A stretch of DNA of 64,000 nt, from contig NZ_CP062938.1 in NCBI RefSeq assembly GCF_014898155.1, forward strand, positions 496,001-560,000, written 5' to 3'. This DNA is from Bifidobacterium eulemuris (GTDB lineage: Bacteria; Actinomycetota; Actinomycetes; Actinomycetales; Bifidobacteriaceae). Numbering within the stretch: the stretch's first letter is position 1; every line of letters begins with the position of its first letter. This document shows, piece by piece, positions 1 through 9,235 of the stretch. Below the pieces are notes generated by a model. It saw only the letters and a list, made by a program, of their open reading frames with translations, ran no database searches and was not told where the DNA came from. The translations under genes were made by a program, and so were the position numbers.

Positions 1-51
1 AAGGCATCAGCCGCGCCAAACCGCCGTTCACGGCGACTGGCGGCGAGGACT

Positions 52-1251
52 TCACTGGTTCGATCCGTTCGCGTTCGAGGATGATCCGCCCGTCGACGAG
101 CCGGAACCGTTGGATCCACTGGACGTGCCTGAGGAGGAGGATCCGCTGCCTGTTCCGCTTTCCGTTCCGGTTCCCGAGCTGGTCGAGCCGCCCGTTCCGG
201 TTCCTGTTGACCCGCCACTGCCGGAAGTCGTTCCCGAATCGGTTCCGGAGGAGCTTCCGGAACCGCTGGAATCCGTGGAGCTCGATCCGGATCCGGTGGA
301 TGAGTCGCCGGTGGACCCACTGGTCGAACCGCTGGTGCCGTTGGCGTCGTCAGTCTCGCCGGAACCGCTGGTGCCGCTCGCTGCCTCCGATCCTTCCGAT
401 TCGCCGGCGTCGCTTGTCGTGTCATCCGTCGAGGAGGAGTTCTTCTTATCGGTGGACGAATCGGTCGTTCCGGAGCTGTCTTCCGGCTCTTGGGAGGGTT
501 CCTGCGTGGTCTGCGGCGTCTGCTGCACGCTCGGATGCTGCACTAGATCACGCACCACAGTGTCGGTGCCTTCGCCTCGGGTGATCAGCAGGATCACCGC
601 GGCGGTCAGTCCCACAGCCACCAATGCGCTCACGATGGCCACGATCAGGGCGTTGCGCTTGGCATGCCGACTGGAGATGAGATCGGAATCCTTAAGGCTC
701 TTGTTATCATGCGTCTGCATGTTCGTATTGACACCGGCCCGTCCGGAAACGGATCGTCCACCGGAGGCGGAGTCGAGTGTCATCGCCTCATCCAACAAAT
801 CCGCCGTCGCATCGGCCAGCGCCATGGTGCTCGCCAACGTCTGCGCATCCTCAACGTCTTCAAGCTCGACGGCCCGCTGCGTATGTGTCTCGGACGACTG
901 CGCCGTCGCATCTTCCGCAGGCGCGACCACCGTCGTCTCGGCGGATTCCTCAGCGGATCTTTCGACGGACTCATTCCCATCCCGCGTATCGGACGCCGCG
1001 GATTCGCCAGAACCATCGTCGGAGTCCCCATTCCCGTCATCCGGAATGGGCAACGCCGATTGCAGTTTCTCCCCTGACGCTTTGAGCACGTTCTGGTAGA
1101 CCTGCGACGAGATCGCGGACACCACCGAACCGACGGCCACACCGATCACCGATCCTGCGATGCCGATTTTGCTCGACAGGAGGAACGAGGTCACCGCGGC
1201 GAGCGCGCCGGCGGCGAGCTGCGCGAATGAGATACCCTTAAGAAATTTCAT
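52..1251 (-). CDS. Membrane protein with Ser/Gly/Thr/Asp-rich C-terminal tail, function unknown
   Basis: I do not recognise the family. I chose the ATG at 1251 (MKFLKGIS) because it opens directly into a hydrophobic N-terminal stretch (about residues 8-55). An acidic, Ala/Glu-rich region follows, then a clear membrane segment at about residues 200-223. The last 170 residues are low-complexity Ser/Gly/Thr/Asp/Glu, typical of an extended outside-facing stalk. There is no LPxTG-type motif at the C terminus, so it is probably held by its own membrane segments. Two other proteins in this window (45674-46723 and 57701-58948) have the same plan of one membrane segment plus a Ser/Gly tail, but with no obvious sequence match to this one. 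Confidence 0.7.
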   Translation of the reverse strand: MKFLKGISFAQLAAGALAAVTSFLLSSKIGIAGSVIGVAVGSVVSAISSQVYQNVLKASGEKLQSALPIPDDGNGDSDDGSGESAASDTRDGNESVERSAEESAETTVVAPAEDATAQSSETHTQRAVELEDVEDAQTLASTMALADATADLLDEAMTLDSASGGRSVSGRAGVNTNMQTHDNKSLKDSDLISSRHAKRNALIVAIVSALVAVGLTAAVILLITRGEGTDTVVRDLVQHPSVQQTPQTTQEPSQEPEDSSGTTDSSTDKKNSSSTDDTTSDAGESEGSEAASGTSGSGETDDANGTSGSTSGSTGDSSTGSGSSSTDSSGSGSSSGTDSGTTSGSGGSTGTGTGGSTSSGTGTESGTGSGSSSSGTSSGSNGSGSSTGGSSSNANGSNQ

Positions 1252-1387
1252 CACACCACGAAACCGTACCGGCAAACGCTAGAAACGCGCTGCGCCGACG
1301 GTGAACGTCACCATGTTTTTACCTTGTGTGCGCAAAACCTCTACGTCCGCGCGCGTTTCAGGCCGTTTGGCGCATGCTCCCCATCCG

Positions 1388-2086
1388 TCAGAGCGCAGGA
1401 TGCTCCCACTGATCGGTGCGCGCGGCCTGGGGGCCATGGTTGTAGTCGGCGAGCCGCCAGCGCACGCCGCCGTCCGCGAAGTCCAAAGGAATCAGGCGGC
1501 TCCAATGGGCGTTGCGCATCGACAGGATGCTGGCGAAATCCGGATAGGTGACGTCCAATCCCATCAGCGTCTGCAGGGTTTCGGAGATCCATGCCCCATG
1601 TGAGAACACGTACAGGTCGGTGTCGCCGCCGCCGCGCGCGGACCAGTCGAGCAGCGCGTCGACGCCCCGGCGCCCGACCTCGATTTTCGGTTCGGCGCCA
1701 TGTTTGAGTTCGCCGTCGCGGTGCTCCTGCCACAGGCGGAAATCCTCCGGATAGCGTTCGGCCAGCTCCTCGCCGCTCATCCCTTCCCATTCGCCGAAGT
1801 TGCGTTCGCGCACGCGCGCGTCGGGATGCGTTTCGACGCCGATGAGGTCGGCGAAGGCTCGCGCTGTGTCGACCGCGCGACCCAGATCGGAGCAGACGAC
1901 CAGATGGTTCGTCACATCCGGCCTGCGGTTGACGTAGAGCTCCTTCAGCGCCGCGGCGGTCTGCCCGGCCTGCCACCGGCCCACTTCGTCGAGGGGGATG
2001 TCGATCTGCCCCTGCAGGCGGCGTTCGGCGTTGTACGCGGTGCGTCCGTGACGCACCAGCGTGATGGAACGGACATGCTGCGGCAT
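1388..2086 (-). CDS. Histidine phosphatase family protein (phosphoglycerate mutase-like)
   Basis: 232 residues. The catalytic RHG motif is at residues 12-14 (LVRHGRTAYN), the nucleophilic histidine of the phosphoglycerate mutase/acid phosphatase superfamily. A second histidine lies in VFSHGAWI near residue 165, the usual position of the second catalytic His. The GQIDIPLDEVG stretch after the RHG motif is typical of the family. It lies downstream of rsfS and glmU on the same strand, with only 48 bases to rsfS, so the three are probably co-transcribed. The substrate cannot be told from sequence; broad phosphatase or phosphosugar activity is an inference. Confidence 0.85.
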   Translation of the reverse strand: MPQHVRSITLVRHGRTAYNAERRLQGQIDIPLDEVGRWQAGQTAAALKELYVNRRPDVTNHLVVCSDLGRAVDTARAFADLIGVETHPDARVRERNFGEWEGMSGEELAERYPEDFRLWQEHRDGELKHGAEPKIEVGRRGVDALLDWSARGGGDTDLYVFSHGAWISETLQTLMGLDVTYPDFASILSMRNAHWSRLIPLDFADGGVRWRLADYNHGPQAARTDQWEHPAL

Positions 2087-2134
2087 CGGTCGATCAGCTC
2101 CTTGAGGTCGCGAGGGTCGGTTCTTGGGAACGGA

Positions 2135-2548
2135 TCAGGCGTCCGTCTCGTCGCCCGCTTCGAGCGAGCTTTCCGGATGCTCCAGCTCGAGTTCGATCTG
2201 CGGGCAATCGCGCCAGAGGCGTTCCAGATTGTAGAACTCGCGCGATTCGTCATGCATGATATGGATCACGAAGTCGCCGTAGTCGAGCAGCACCCACTGG
2301 CCCTCGGTCAGACCTTCGCGCGAACGCGGCTGGCGCTTGCCGCATTTGAGGTACAGATCCTTCTCCACCTCTTCGGCCACGGCCAGCACCTGGCGTTCGT
2401 TGGAGGCGCCTGCGATCATCATGATGTCGGTGATGGCCAGCGGCTCGGTCACGTCGAAGGCCACGATGTCGGTGGCCTTCAGCCGGTCGGCCGCTTCGGC
2501 GGCGATGCGGATCTCGTCGATGGATTCCTGCACTGCGGGCATGTTCAC
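2135..2548 (-). CDS. rsfS: Ribosome silencing factor RsfS
   Basis: 137 residues, the normal size for the RsfS/Iojap family, which binds ribosomal protein L14 on the large subunit and blocks subunit joining when nutrients are short. Family landmarks are the central sheet (DIVAFDVTEPLAITDIMMIAGASNERQ) and the conserved WVLLDYGDFVIHIMHDESREFYNLERLW region near residue 90. The GTG start at 2548 overlaps the glmU stop codon (GTGA); an ATG two codons later is the alternative. Tight coupling to glmU indicates one transcript. Confidence 0.93.
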   Translation of the reverse strand: MNMPAVQESIDEIRIAAEAADRLKATDIVAFDVTEPLAITDIMMIAGASNERQVLAVAEEVEKDLYLKCGKRQPRSREGLTEGQWVLLDYGDFVIHIMHDESREFYNLERLWRDCPQIELELEHPESSLEAGDETDA

Positions 2549-3930
2549 TTCCTCTCCCAGGCGGGCTTCCAGCCCTCCACGATATGTTGCGTGTTCTCGG
2601 AATACACCATGGCGTCGTCCGGCACGTCATGACGCACCACGGAACCGGCGCCGGTGGTCACATTGTCCCCCACCTCGACGGGCGCGACGAACAGGTTGCC
2701 CGCGCCGACATGGGCGCCGGCGCCGATGCGCGTGCGGTTCTTATGCACGCCGTCGTAGTTCGCGGTGATGGTGCCGCCGCCGATGTTGGTGCCGTCGCCC
2801 ACTTCGGCGTCGCCCACATAGCTCAGATGCGGCACTTTGGTGCCGTTGCCGATATGCGCCTTCTTCATTTCGACGAACGCGCCGGCCTTGGATCCCTCGC
2901 CGAACTCGTTGCCGGCGCGCAGATAGGTCCACGGGCCGATGTTCGCGGCGCGGCCGATATGCGATTCCTGCACGCGGGAACGCTCGACCACGGCTTCGGC
3001 ATCCACCACGGCGTCGATCAACGTGGTGTCGGGGCCGATCAGCGCGTCCTCGCCGACCACCGTCTCGCCCTGCAGGAAGCAGCCCGGCAGAATGGTGGCG
3101 TCGCGTGCGATACGCACGTCATCCTCGATCCAAGTGCTGTCCGGATCGAGAATGGTCACGCCTTCGCGCATCCACCGCTCGCAGATACGGCGGTTGTGCG
3201 CCTTGGTGAGCGCGGCCAGCTGCACACGGTCGTTCACGCCTTCCACGCTTAAGGGGTCGGGCGCGGCGAACGCGCCGACGGCGCCGGCGGCCTTGGCGGT
3301 CTCCAACGCGTCGGTGAGATAGAACTCGCCCTGCGCGTTGTTGGATTTCAGTCCCGCGATGGCTTCGACCAACACCTTGGCGTCGAACACGTACACGGAC
3401 GTGTTCACCTCGTGCACGGCCAGTTCGCTGCTGTTGGCGTCCTTCTGCTCGACGATGCGCAGCACGTTGCCGTCGCGGTCGCGGATGATGCGGCCGTATC
3501 CGGTCGGATCGTCGAGGATGGTGGTGAGCACGGTGGCACCGTTGCCGCTGTCGATATGGTAGGCCAGCAGCCGCTCGAGGGTGGCGGCGTCGAGCAGGGG
3601 CATGTCGGAGGCGGCGACGAGCACGGGGCCGTCGAGTTCGCGCGTCCGCCCCAGCTGGGCCATGGCGCACTGCACCGCGCGGCCGGTGCCGGGCACGTCG
3701 TCCTGGTTAACGATGGTCACGTCCGCATCATAGGAACGCGCGGCTTCGGCCACGCGTTCGGCCTGGAAATGCACCACCACGGCGAGGGTCTCCGGATTCT
3801 GCGCCCGCACGGCGGTCATCACGCGGTTGAGGAAGGTCTTACCGCAGAAGGTGTGCAGCACCTTCGGCTTGGACGAACGCATGCGGGTGCCCTCACCGGC
3901 GGCGAGGATGATTGCGGCGGATAGTGCCAT
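2545..3930 (-). CDS. glmU: Bifunctional UDP-N-acetylglucosamine pyrophosphorylase / glucosamine-1-phosphate N-acetyltransferase GlmU
   Basis: 461 residues from the ATG at 3930. The N-terminal nucleotidyltransferase motif LAAGEGTRMRSSKPKVLH lies at residues 9-26. The C-terminal half is a left-handed beta-helix of hexapeptide repeats ending in GGGTITANYDGVHKNRT, the GlmU acetyltransferase signature. It makes UDP-GlcNAc, the precursor of peptidoglycan and wall glycans, in the cytoplasm. The reading frame stays open for 44 codons further upstream, but those residues are not family-like and the conserved N terminus begins at 3930. Confidence 0.96.
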   Translation of the reverse strand: MALSAAIILAAGEGTRMRSSKPKVLHTFCGKTFLNRVMTAVRAQNPETLAVVVHFQAERVAEAARSYDADVTIVNQDDVPGTGRAVQCAMAQLGRTRELDGPVLVAASDMPLLDAATLERLLAYHIDSGNGATVLTTILDDPTGYGRIIRDRDGNVLRIVEQKDANSSELAVHEVNTSVYVFDAKVLVEAIAGLKSNNAQGEFYLTDALETAKAAGAVGAFAAPDPLSVEGVNDRVQLAALTKAHNRRICERWMREGVTILDPDSTWIEDDVRIARDATILPGCFLQGETVVGEDALIGPDTTLIDAVVDAEAVVERSRVQESHIGRAANIGPWTYLRAGNEFGEGSKAGAFVEMKKAHIGNGTKVPHLSYVGDAEVGDGTNIGGGTITANYDGVHKNRTRIGAGAHVGAGNLFVAPVEVGDNVTTGAGSVVRHDVPDDAMVYSENTQHIVEGWKPAWERK

Positions 3931-4033
3931 GGGGCCTGCTCCAGTTCTAAACATCACAACCGTGGAGATCTTCCGCGGGATAAACAAGTGACGGCCGACC
4001 GTTTGCATCGCATGCGGTCGGCCGTCAGGCTCG

Positions 4034-4104
4034 CTCCCCCACCTGGACTCGAACCAAGACAAAGGGTTCCAAAGACCCGTGTGCTGCCATTACACCATGG
4101 GGGA
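4034..4104 (-). tRNA. tRNA-Gln (anticodon TTG)
   Basis: A cloverleaf can be folded: a 7-bp acceptor stem (TCCCCCA / TGGGGGA), D stem GTGT/GCAC, anticodon loop CTTTGGA giving anticodon TTG, and T stem CTTGG/CCAGG around TTCGAGT. The discriminator base is G and CCA is not encoded. The outermost anticodon-stem pair looks mismatched (C-T). It lies between glmU and prs, transcribed the same way as both. Confidence 0.92.
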
Positions 4105-4219
4105 ATCGGCGGGAGGCAATCCCGCCAAGTGTTCATTATGCCATACCTCTTGACCGGATGGCGGCAGTGGTGTCGCCGCCATGTCGCGGACGGCACCCAA
4201 AGCCAGTCATTCCAAGACG

Positions 4220-5242
4220 TCAGGCGAACAGGAAACCCTGTCCGTGATGCTCGGGGTACGTGTCGAACAGCTCCGCCACGGAACCGTCGTCGAACACGGC
4301 GCGGATGGCGGCGGCCAGCAGCGGGGCGATGGAGAGCACGGTGAGTCCGTCCCAACGCTTCTCTTCGGGAATCGGCACGGTGTCGGTGAGCACCACCTCG
4401 CGCGCGCCGCACGCCTTCAGACGGTCGACGGCCGGGCCGGACAGCACGCCGTGCGTGGCGACCACAGTCACCGACTTGGCGCCGGCGTCCTTGAGCACAT
4501 TGCACGCGCCGGCGATGGTGCCGGCGGTGTCGATGAGATCGTCGACGAGCACGCAGTCCTTGCCCTCCACATCGCCGACCACACGGTTGGCCACGGCCTG
4601 GTTGGGGCGGGTGATGTCGCGCGTCTTGTGCACGAAGGCGAGGGGGCCGCCGTTAAGACGCTGCGCCCACTGTTCGGCCACGCGGATGCGGCCGGCATCC
4701 GGGGAGACGACGGCGACGTTGTCGAGCTGGCCTTGGAAACGGTCGCGCATATAGTCGACCAGCACCGGCATGGCGATGAGATGGTCGACCGGGCCGTCGA
4801 AGAAGCCCTGCGACTGCGAGGCGTGCAGGTCCACGGACATGATGCGGTCGGCGCCTGCGGTTTTCAGCAGGTCGAACACCAGACGGCAGGAGATGGGCTC
4901 GCGTCCGCGATGCTTCTTGTCCTGGCGGGAATAGCCGACCAACGGGCACACGGCGGTGATGGAGCGGGCCGAGGCACGCTTGAGCGCATCGATCATGATG
5001 AGCTGCTCCATAATGGCCTTGTTGATCGGCTGGTAGTGGCTTTGCAGCACGAACACGTCGGCGCCGCGCACCGATTCGGTGTATCGCACATACATCTCGC
5101 CGTTCGCGAAATCGTAGGCGGTGGTCTCCAACACATCGATGCCGAGTTGTTCGGCGACGTCTTGGGCCAGCTTCGGGTGGATTCGTCCAGTGACGAGAAT
5201 CAGGTTCTTATCGGGCTTTCCTTCGAGGATTGCGCTCACCAT
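4220..5242 (-). CDS. prs: Ribose-phosphate pyrophosphokinase
   Basis: 340 residues from the ATG at 5242 (MVSAILEGKPDKNLILVTG). It makes PRPP from ribose 5-phosphate and ATP for purine, pyrimidine, histidine and NAD synthesis. Family landmarks are VCPLVGYSRQDKKHRGREPI (catalytic and ATP-binding loop), SVDLHASQSQGFFDGPVD (metal-binding region) and the PRPP-binding loop CVLVDDLIDTAGTI near residue 225. The frame is open for 49 codons upstream of this start, but that sequence is not conserved. Confidence 0.95.
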   Translation of the reverse strand: MVSAILEGKPDKNLILVTGRIHPKLAQDVAEQLGIDVLETTAYDFANGEMYVRYTESVRGADVFVLQSHYQPINKAIMEQLIMIDALKRASARSITAVCPLVGYSRQDKKHRGREPISCRLVFDLLKTAGADRIMSVDLHASQSQGFFDGPVDHLIAMPVLVDYMRDRFQGQLDNVAVVSPDAGRIRVAEQWAQRLNGGPLAFVHKTRDITRPNQAVANRVVGDVEGKDCVLVDDLIDTAGTIAGACNVLKDAGAKSVTVVATHGVLSGPAVDRLKACGAREVVLTDTVPIPEEKRWDGLTVLSIAPLLAAAIRAVFDDGSVAELFDTYPEHHGQGFLFA

Positions 5243-5438
5243 GTCTCCCAACGTGCGGTCTCGTTGAAGTGCAGCCCCCAGTCTAACCACGGCGCGAGAC
5301 GGGAAAGCCCGACTCCCGCGTCGCTTCCCGTCATCATCCTGTTTCGTCGGCGCGTCCCCGTGTCGGACCGGATATCCCGCTCCCGCCATGCCGAGCGCAG
5401 GCGCGGACCGGACATGATGACCCCTCCCGCATCATCCG

Positions 5439-7280
5439 TCAGTGGCCGGCGGCGATCCATTGCTCGATGGCCCGACGCACGGCCTGCGCGTAGTAATCGT
5501 TGGTCATGCTGGGATGGATGCCGTCCGCGGCCAGATCATCACGATGCCGCTCGGCTGCGGCGTTCCAATCGACGAGCACCACGGAGTCGGAATGCGAGGC
5601 GGCGTAGTCGGCGAACAGTTGGTTGTTCGGCGGGATCCACGAGCGGTCGCCGTGCGCGTTCACCAGCACCATCACACGGTCGGGGCCGAGGATCCCACTG
5701 ATCTGGTCGAGCTGGCCGGCATCGGCGGAGCCGTTCGTGCCGATTCCCAGCACCACCCATTGACGCATCGAGCCTTGGTCGAGCTGTTTGCGTGCCAGAT
5801 CGATTCCACCGCCCATGCCGCGGGAGACTGCGGCATCGACCTGTATGCCAGGGAATACGGCGTTCAATCCGTTGCTGCTGGCGAGCATGACGGAGTCGCC
5901 TATGGCGGTGATCTCACCGCCGGATGGCATGGTGTGCTTGGGTTTGCGCGGCTGGGGCACGGCCGTTCTTACCATGGTGCCGTTCAGCTCCCGCATGCGT
6001 TCGAGTTCCGCCGCCTGCTGTTCGAGCTGGATCTCGATCGAGGTTTTGGCGGGCGCGTCCTTGACGCCTTGCACGCATCCCGCGATCGATCCCACCAGCA
6101 GCAGCGCCACGATGACTGCGCGGGCGATCTGCCGGCTCGTGGAACCTTTGCCCGGCCATAGCACGAACGCCGCGCCATATGCGCCGGCCGGCTGCTCGAC
6201 CAGCTTCCATGACGCGGCCACGGCCACGGCGGTGAGAATCGCGGCGACGGCCCATACCCAAGGTCCGGGAGTGGGGATGAGTCGGGGGATGATGGCGAGG
6301 CTGAGCAGCCACATCGGCCAATGCCACAGGTAGATGCCGTACGAGTAACGCCCGCATGCGGCCAATGGCTTGAACACCATAAGATCCTGCATCCACGAGT
6401 CCGCGGATATGGTGCCGGCGATCAGCAGCACCGCGAGCAGGCTGGCGATGATGATGCCGCCGCGGAAGGCGAATTCGTTCTGGTCGCCGGTGACTGCGAG
6501 CGCGATCAGCGCGATCAGACTGAGGAACGCCAGCGCGGGGGCGAGCGCGCGCCATATTCGTGTGCCAAGGCCGGGACGGGGCTCGCCGTCCGACTCGGAG
6601 GGTTCGCCGTCCGGCGCGGAAGGTTCGCCGTCGTACGCGATGATCCATGCGAGCGCGACGCCGAGCATCAGTCCGCAGGCGTGGGTGTCGGTGCCGAAGT
6701 ACACGCGTGTGGGATCGCCGCCGGGAGTGTAGAGCAGCCACATGGCCGTCGCGCTGGCCGCGGCAAATCCGAGGGGGATCAGCAAGGACAGCCGCGTGCG
6801 GCGGATCTTCCACATCACGCCGACGATCAGGGGCAGTACGAGCATGAACTGCATGAGCACGCCCACATACCATAGGTGGCGCATGATCTGCGGGCTCATC
6901 TGTTCGAAGTAGCTTTGTCCGTTGGCGATGGCGTACCAGTTGTAGCAGCCTAAAGCCGCGGTGATGAGCTGGTCGCGGATGCCGACGAGCAGATCGCGGT
7001 CGACGAGCCAGGCGAGGGTGACGACGGCGGGCAGCATGAACAGCAAAGCCGGGTAGATGCGTGTGGCGCGGCGGTGCAGATATTTGGCGAGGTCGAGTCC
7101 CTTCCCCCGATTGAGGGCGCGCACCAGTCCCAACGCCGTAAGGAATCCGGATACGGCGAAGAACACGTCCACGCCGTAGAATCCACCGGGCAGCACGCTT
7201 TGCTTGCAGTGATACAGTACGATGGCGATCAGGGCAAATCCTTTGATGCCATCCAATCCGACGAACCTCTGGCTTGTCAC
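5439..7280 (-). CDS. Membrane acyltransferase with C-terminal SGNH domain (OafA/OatA type)
   Basis: 613 residues. Residues 1-370 form an acyltransferase-3 membrane domain with about ten hydrophobic segments; the family signature FVGLDGIKGFALIAIVLYH opens the protein and FYGVDVFFAVSGFL follows. A periplasm-facing SGNH hydrolase-like domain comes after residue 440: block I is AIGDSVM and block V is DGIHPS near the end. Two-domain enzymes of this design O-acetylate peptidoglycan or cell-surface polysaccharide, drawing acyl groups through the membrane domain. The exact substrate is not visible. It is transcribed alone, about 200 bases from prs. Confidence 0.88.
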   Translation of the reverse strand: MTSQRFVGLDGIKGFALIAIVLYHCKQSVLPGGFYGVDVFFAVSGFLTALGLVRALNRGKGLDLAKYLHRRATRIYPALLFMLPAVVTLAWLVDRDLLVGIRDQLITAALGCYNWYAIANGQSYFEQMSPQIMRHLWYVGVLMQFMLVLPLIVGVMWKIRRTRLSLLIPLGFAAASATAMWLLYTPGGDPTRVYFGTDTHACGLMLGVALAWIIAYDGEPSAPDGEPSESDGEPRPGLGTRIWRALAPALAFLSLIALIALAVTGDQNEFAFRGGIIIASLLAVLLIAGTISADSWMQDLMVFKPLAACGRYSYGIYLWHWPMWLLSLAIIPRLIPTPGPWVWAVAAILTAVAVAASWKLVEQPAGAYGAAFVLWPGKGSTSRQIARAVIVALLLVGSIAGCVQGVKDAPAKTSIEIQLEQQAAELERMRELNGTMVRTAVPQPRKPKHTMPSGGEITAIGDSVMLASSNGLNAVFPGIQVDAAVSRGMGGGIDLARKQLDQGSMRQWVVLGIGTNGSADAGQLDQISGILGPDRVMVLVNAHGDRSWIPPNNQLFADYAASHSDSVVLVDWNAAAERHRDDLAADGIHPSMTNDYYAQAVRRAIEQWIAAGH

Positions 7281-7595
7281 GTCCGTAGTCCTTATTCTCT
7301 ATCCCACTCAAACCTTGCCAGAGCCTACACCACCGGGCATATCGCACGGCGTTGCGATCACCGCAAACCACCGTTTTTGAGTACATATACCGGCGTTCTT
7401 TCCACCGCTGCGCAAACCGGCCCGTTCCTGCAGCGGCTGCACATCCAAGTTCGTCGATGAGAGCATCCGGTACGGTTTGAAGCCGATCTGCGAAATATCC
7501 GACGACGGCGACCCAGTCCAGCGAATGTCCTCTGAGGCCACCCACCGACAATCACCGCATATCATCTCGCCACAGTCGCGCCCACCCAAGACAGG
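7281..7595. other. Intergenic region with no supported gene
   Basis: 315 bases between the acyltransferase start and the TetR gene stop. A 93-codon open frame on the minus strand (7308-7589) has no good ribosome binding site and no recognisable family. I see no RNA gene, strong hairpin or repeat here. Confidence 0.5.
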
Positions 7596-8234
7596 TCATG
7601 ACACGGTCGCACATAAATGAGCGACACCCTCAAGACATAGCGTATTGATATCCGAACGAGGATGGGCCAAGCCGGACAGTCTCGCCGCCTCCAACTGTTT
7701 TTGGGTGGGATGGGTGTAGGGGTAAAGGCCCAGAAGATAGACGAGGAGTTCCACAAGGAACCGCTCCTTCGCCTTTTCGTCGGCCGCTTCGAACGCTTTG
7801 TCGATTCCTTTGGCCAGCGTCTCCATTGCCACTTGCACTTCCGTATTGAATTTGGCGAGCTGTTCGACCGAGCAATTTCGCTCAATGGTTGTGGTCTGGA
7901 CGGACAGAAGCCGCATAAAGAGTTCCCTATCGACGAGGGACGCCGCTATGGTGCGGCTGAACCCTTCGGCCCCCATGCACTCGTCACTCGCGAACGCCTC
8001 TTCGAGCCGCTGGTTCCAGAGCAGATATTCACGTTTCAACAGATCAAGTAGAATCTCGTCTTTTGTCTTGTAATACCCATAAAGCGTCGTACGTGAAACG
8101 GAGGTCTCCGCCGATATCGCCTTGAGGGTTATCTCATCGAATTCCATACTGCCGCAAAGCTTCGCACAGGCATTGAGTATCTCCTCTCGCCTACTGTCGG
8201 TCTGCTCCTTGGTTCGGGCTCTTTGAAAAGTCAT
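7596..8234 (-). CDS. TetR/AcrR family transcriptional repressor
   Basis: 212 residues. The N-terminal TetR helix-turn-helix is clear: ILNACAKLCGSMEFDEITLKAISAETSVSRTTLYGYYKTKDEIL (residues 19-62). The C-terminal ligand domain is divergent, as is normal. The start at 8234 follows a good AAGGAGA site. The gene is divergent from the CMD-cupin/SDR pair, and the shared 155-bp region carries an inverted repeat overlapping a promoter. Repression of the neighbouring pair and of itself, relieved by a small molecule, is therefore the likely role. The ligand is unknown. Confidence 0.9.
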   Translation of the reverse strand: MTFQRARTKEQTDSRREEILNACAKLCGSMEFDEITLKAISAETSVSRTTLYGYYKTKDEILLDLLKREYLLWNQRLEEAFASDECMGAEGFSRTIAASLVDRELFMRLLSVQTTTIERNCSVEQLAKFNTEVQVAMETLAKGIDKAFEAADEKAKERFLVELLVYLLGLYPYTHPTQKQLEAARLSGLAHPRSDINTLCLEGVAHLCATVS

Positions 8235-8292
8235 CGTGCGTCTCCTTCGGCGACCATCATACCATATTTGTCGACACAGCGTCGGTTATTAT

Positions 8293-8321
8293 TTGACGTC
8301 ATGTCGGTTATTTGCTAGATT
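8293..8321 (+). promoter_or_regulatory. Promoter for the CMD-cupin/SDR operon
   Basis: TTGACG at 8293-8298 and TAGATT at 8316-8321 are separated by exactly 17 bases, a good sigma-70-type promoter. It points toward the gene starting at 8390. The operator arms at 8303-8333 overlap the spacer and the downstream edge of the -10 element. Confidence 0.7.
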
Positions 8322-8333
8322 GAAATAACCGAC
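8303..8333. promoter_or_regulatory. TetR-type operator (inverted repeat)
   Basis: Perfect 11-bp arms GTCGGTTATTT (8303-8313) and AAATAACCGAC (8323-8333), separated by 9 bases. An extra half-site GTCGGTTATT lies at 8281-8290. The position across the promoter spacer and -10 element fits repression by the divergently encoded TetR protein. Binding itself is inferred. Confidence 0.75.
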
Positions 8334-8389
8334 ACCACGTCGGCTACTCAACCCGCATAAACAAACCCAGACGCCCGGAAGGAACGGCC

Positions 8390-9145
8390 ATGGCAAAAAT
8401 CAGGCAGACGGCAGGACATGAGATCCGAGGGGATTTCGCACCCCAATTCGCGACGTTGAACGACGACGTGCTCTTCGGGGAAGTGTGGAGCGACGACACC
8501 CTTTCCCAGAAGACACGCTCGATCATCACCATCTCAACCCTTGTCGGAAAAGGCATGGTGGGTCCCGCACTCGGCGGCCACCTCGAAACCGCAAGGAAAA
8601 ACGGCGTCACCAGACGAGAGATGGCGGCAATGCTCACCCAACTCGCCTTCTACGCAGGTTGGCCGAACGCATGGGGCACCTTCGCCGAAGCCCTGAAGAT
8701 CTATGGCAACGACCCAGCGGGCGGCGACTCCCCCGAATCACACGGAGGCGTCTTCGGCCTCGGCCAAGCCAACGACATGCTGTCGAAGTATTTCACCGGA
8801 ACGTCCTATGTGAATCCGCTCACGAATCCGAAAGACACGCAATTCGTGGCCAATGTCACATTCGAGCCCGGATGCCGCAACAACTGGCATGTGCACAAGG
8901 CGGACGAAGGAGGCGGACAGATTCTCCTCTGCACCGACGGTCGCGGATGGGTGCAACTGGAAGGCGAAGACGCCGTGGAGCTTTCGCCCGGCACGGCCTT
9001 TTTCGTCCCCGCAAACACGAAGCACTGGCACGGTGCCGCAAAGGACAGTTGGATGAGCCATATCGCCTTCTGCCCGGACGGCACGAACGCTTCGACCGAA
9101 TGGCTTGAAGCCGTGGACGACGATTGGTACGACAAGCTCAGTTAA
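8390..9145 (+). CDS. Carboxymuconolactone decarboxylase-like / cupin fusion protein
   Basis: 251 residues with two domains. Residues 15-110 are a carboxymuconolactone decarboxylase/AhpD-like helical domain (KTRSIITISTLVGKG, GGHLETARKNGVTRRE). No CxxC redox motif is present, so peroxidase-type AhpD activity is unlikely. Residues 130-245 form a cupin barrel with metal-ligand histidines in NNWHVHKADE and KHWHGA and the PGTAFFVPANTKHW strand. Fusions of this kind occur in operons for small aromatic or carbonyl compounds. It leads a two-gene operon with an SDR enzyme under probable TetR control. The substrate is unknown. Confidence 0.88.
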   Translation: MAKIRQTAGHEIRGDFAPQFATLNDDVLFGEVWSDDTLSQKTRSIITISTLVGKGMVGPALGGHLETARKNGVTRREMAAMLTQLAFYAGWPNAWGTFAEALKIYGNDPAGGDSPESHGGVFGLGQANDMLSKYFTGTSYVNPLTNPKDTQFVANVTFEPGCRNNWHVHKADEGGGQILLCTDGRGWVQLEGEDAVELSPGTAFFVPANTKHWHGAAKDSWMSHIAFCPDGTNASTEWLEAVDDDWYDKLS

Positions 9146-9235
9146 AACATTCCGGCGGTCTCAACAGGACGGCACGCGAGTCATATGGGAACGAGACCCC
9201 AATCGCCATCAGACAATCAACGAAAGGAATCATCG

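Noticed and set aside
7308..7589. 93-codon minus-strand frame before the acyltransferase
   Set aside because: No ribosome site or family resemblance, and composition does not look coding.
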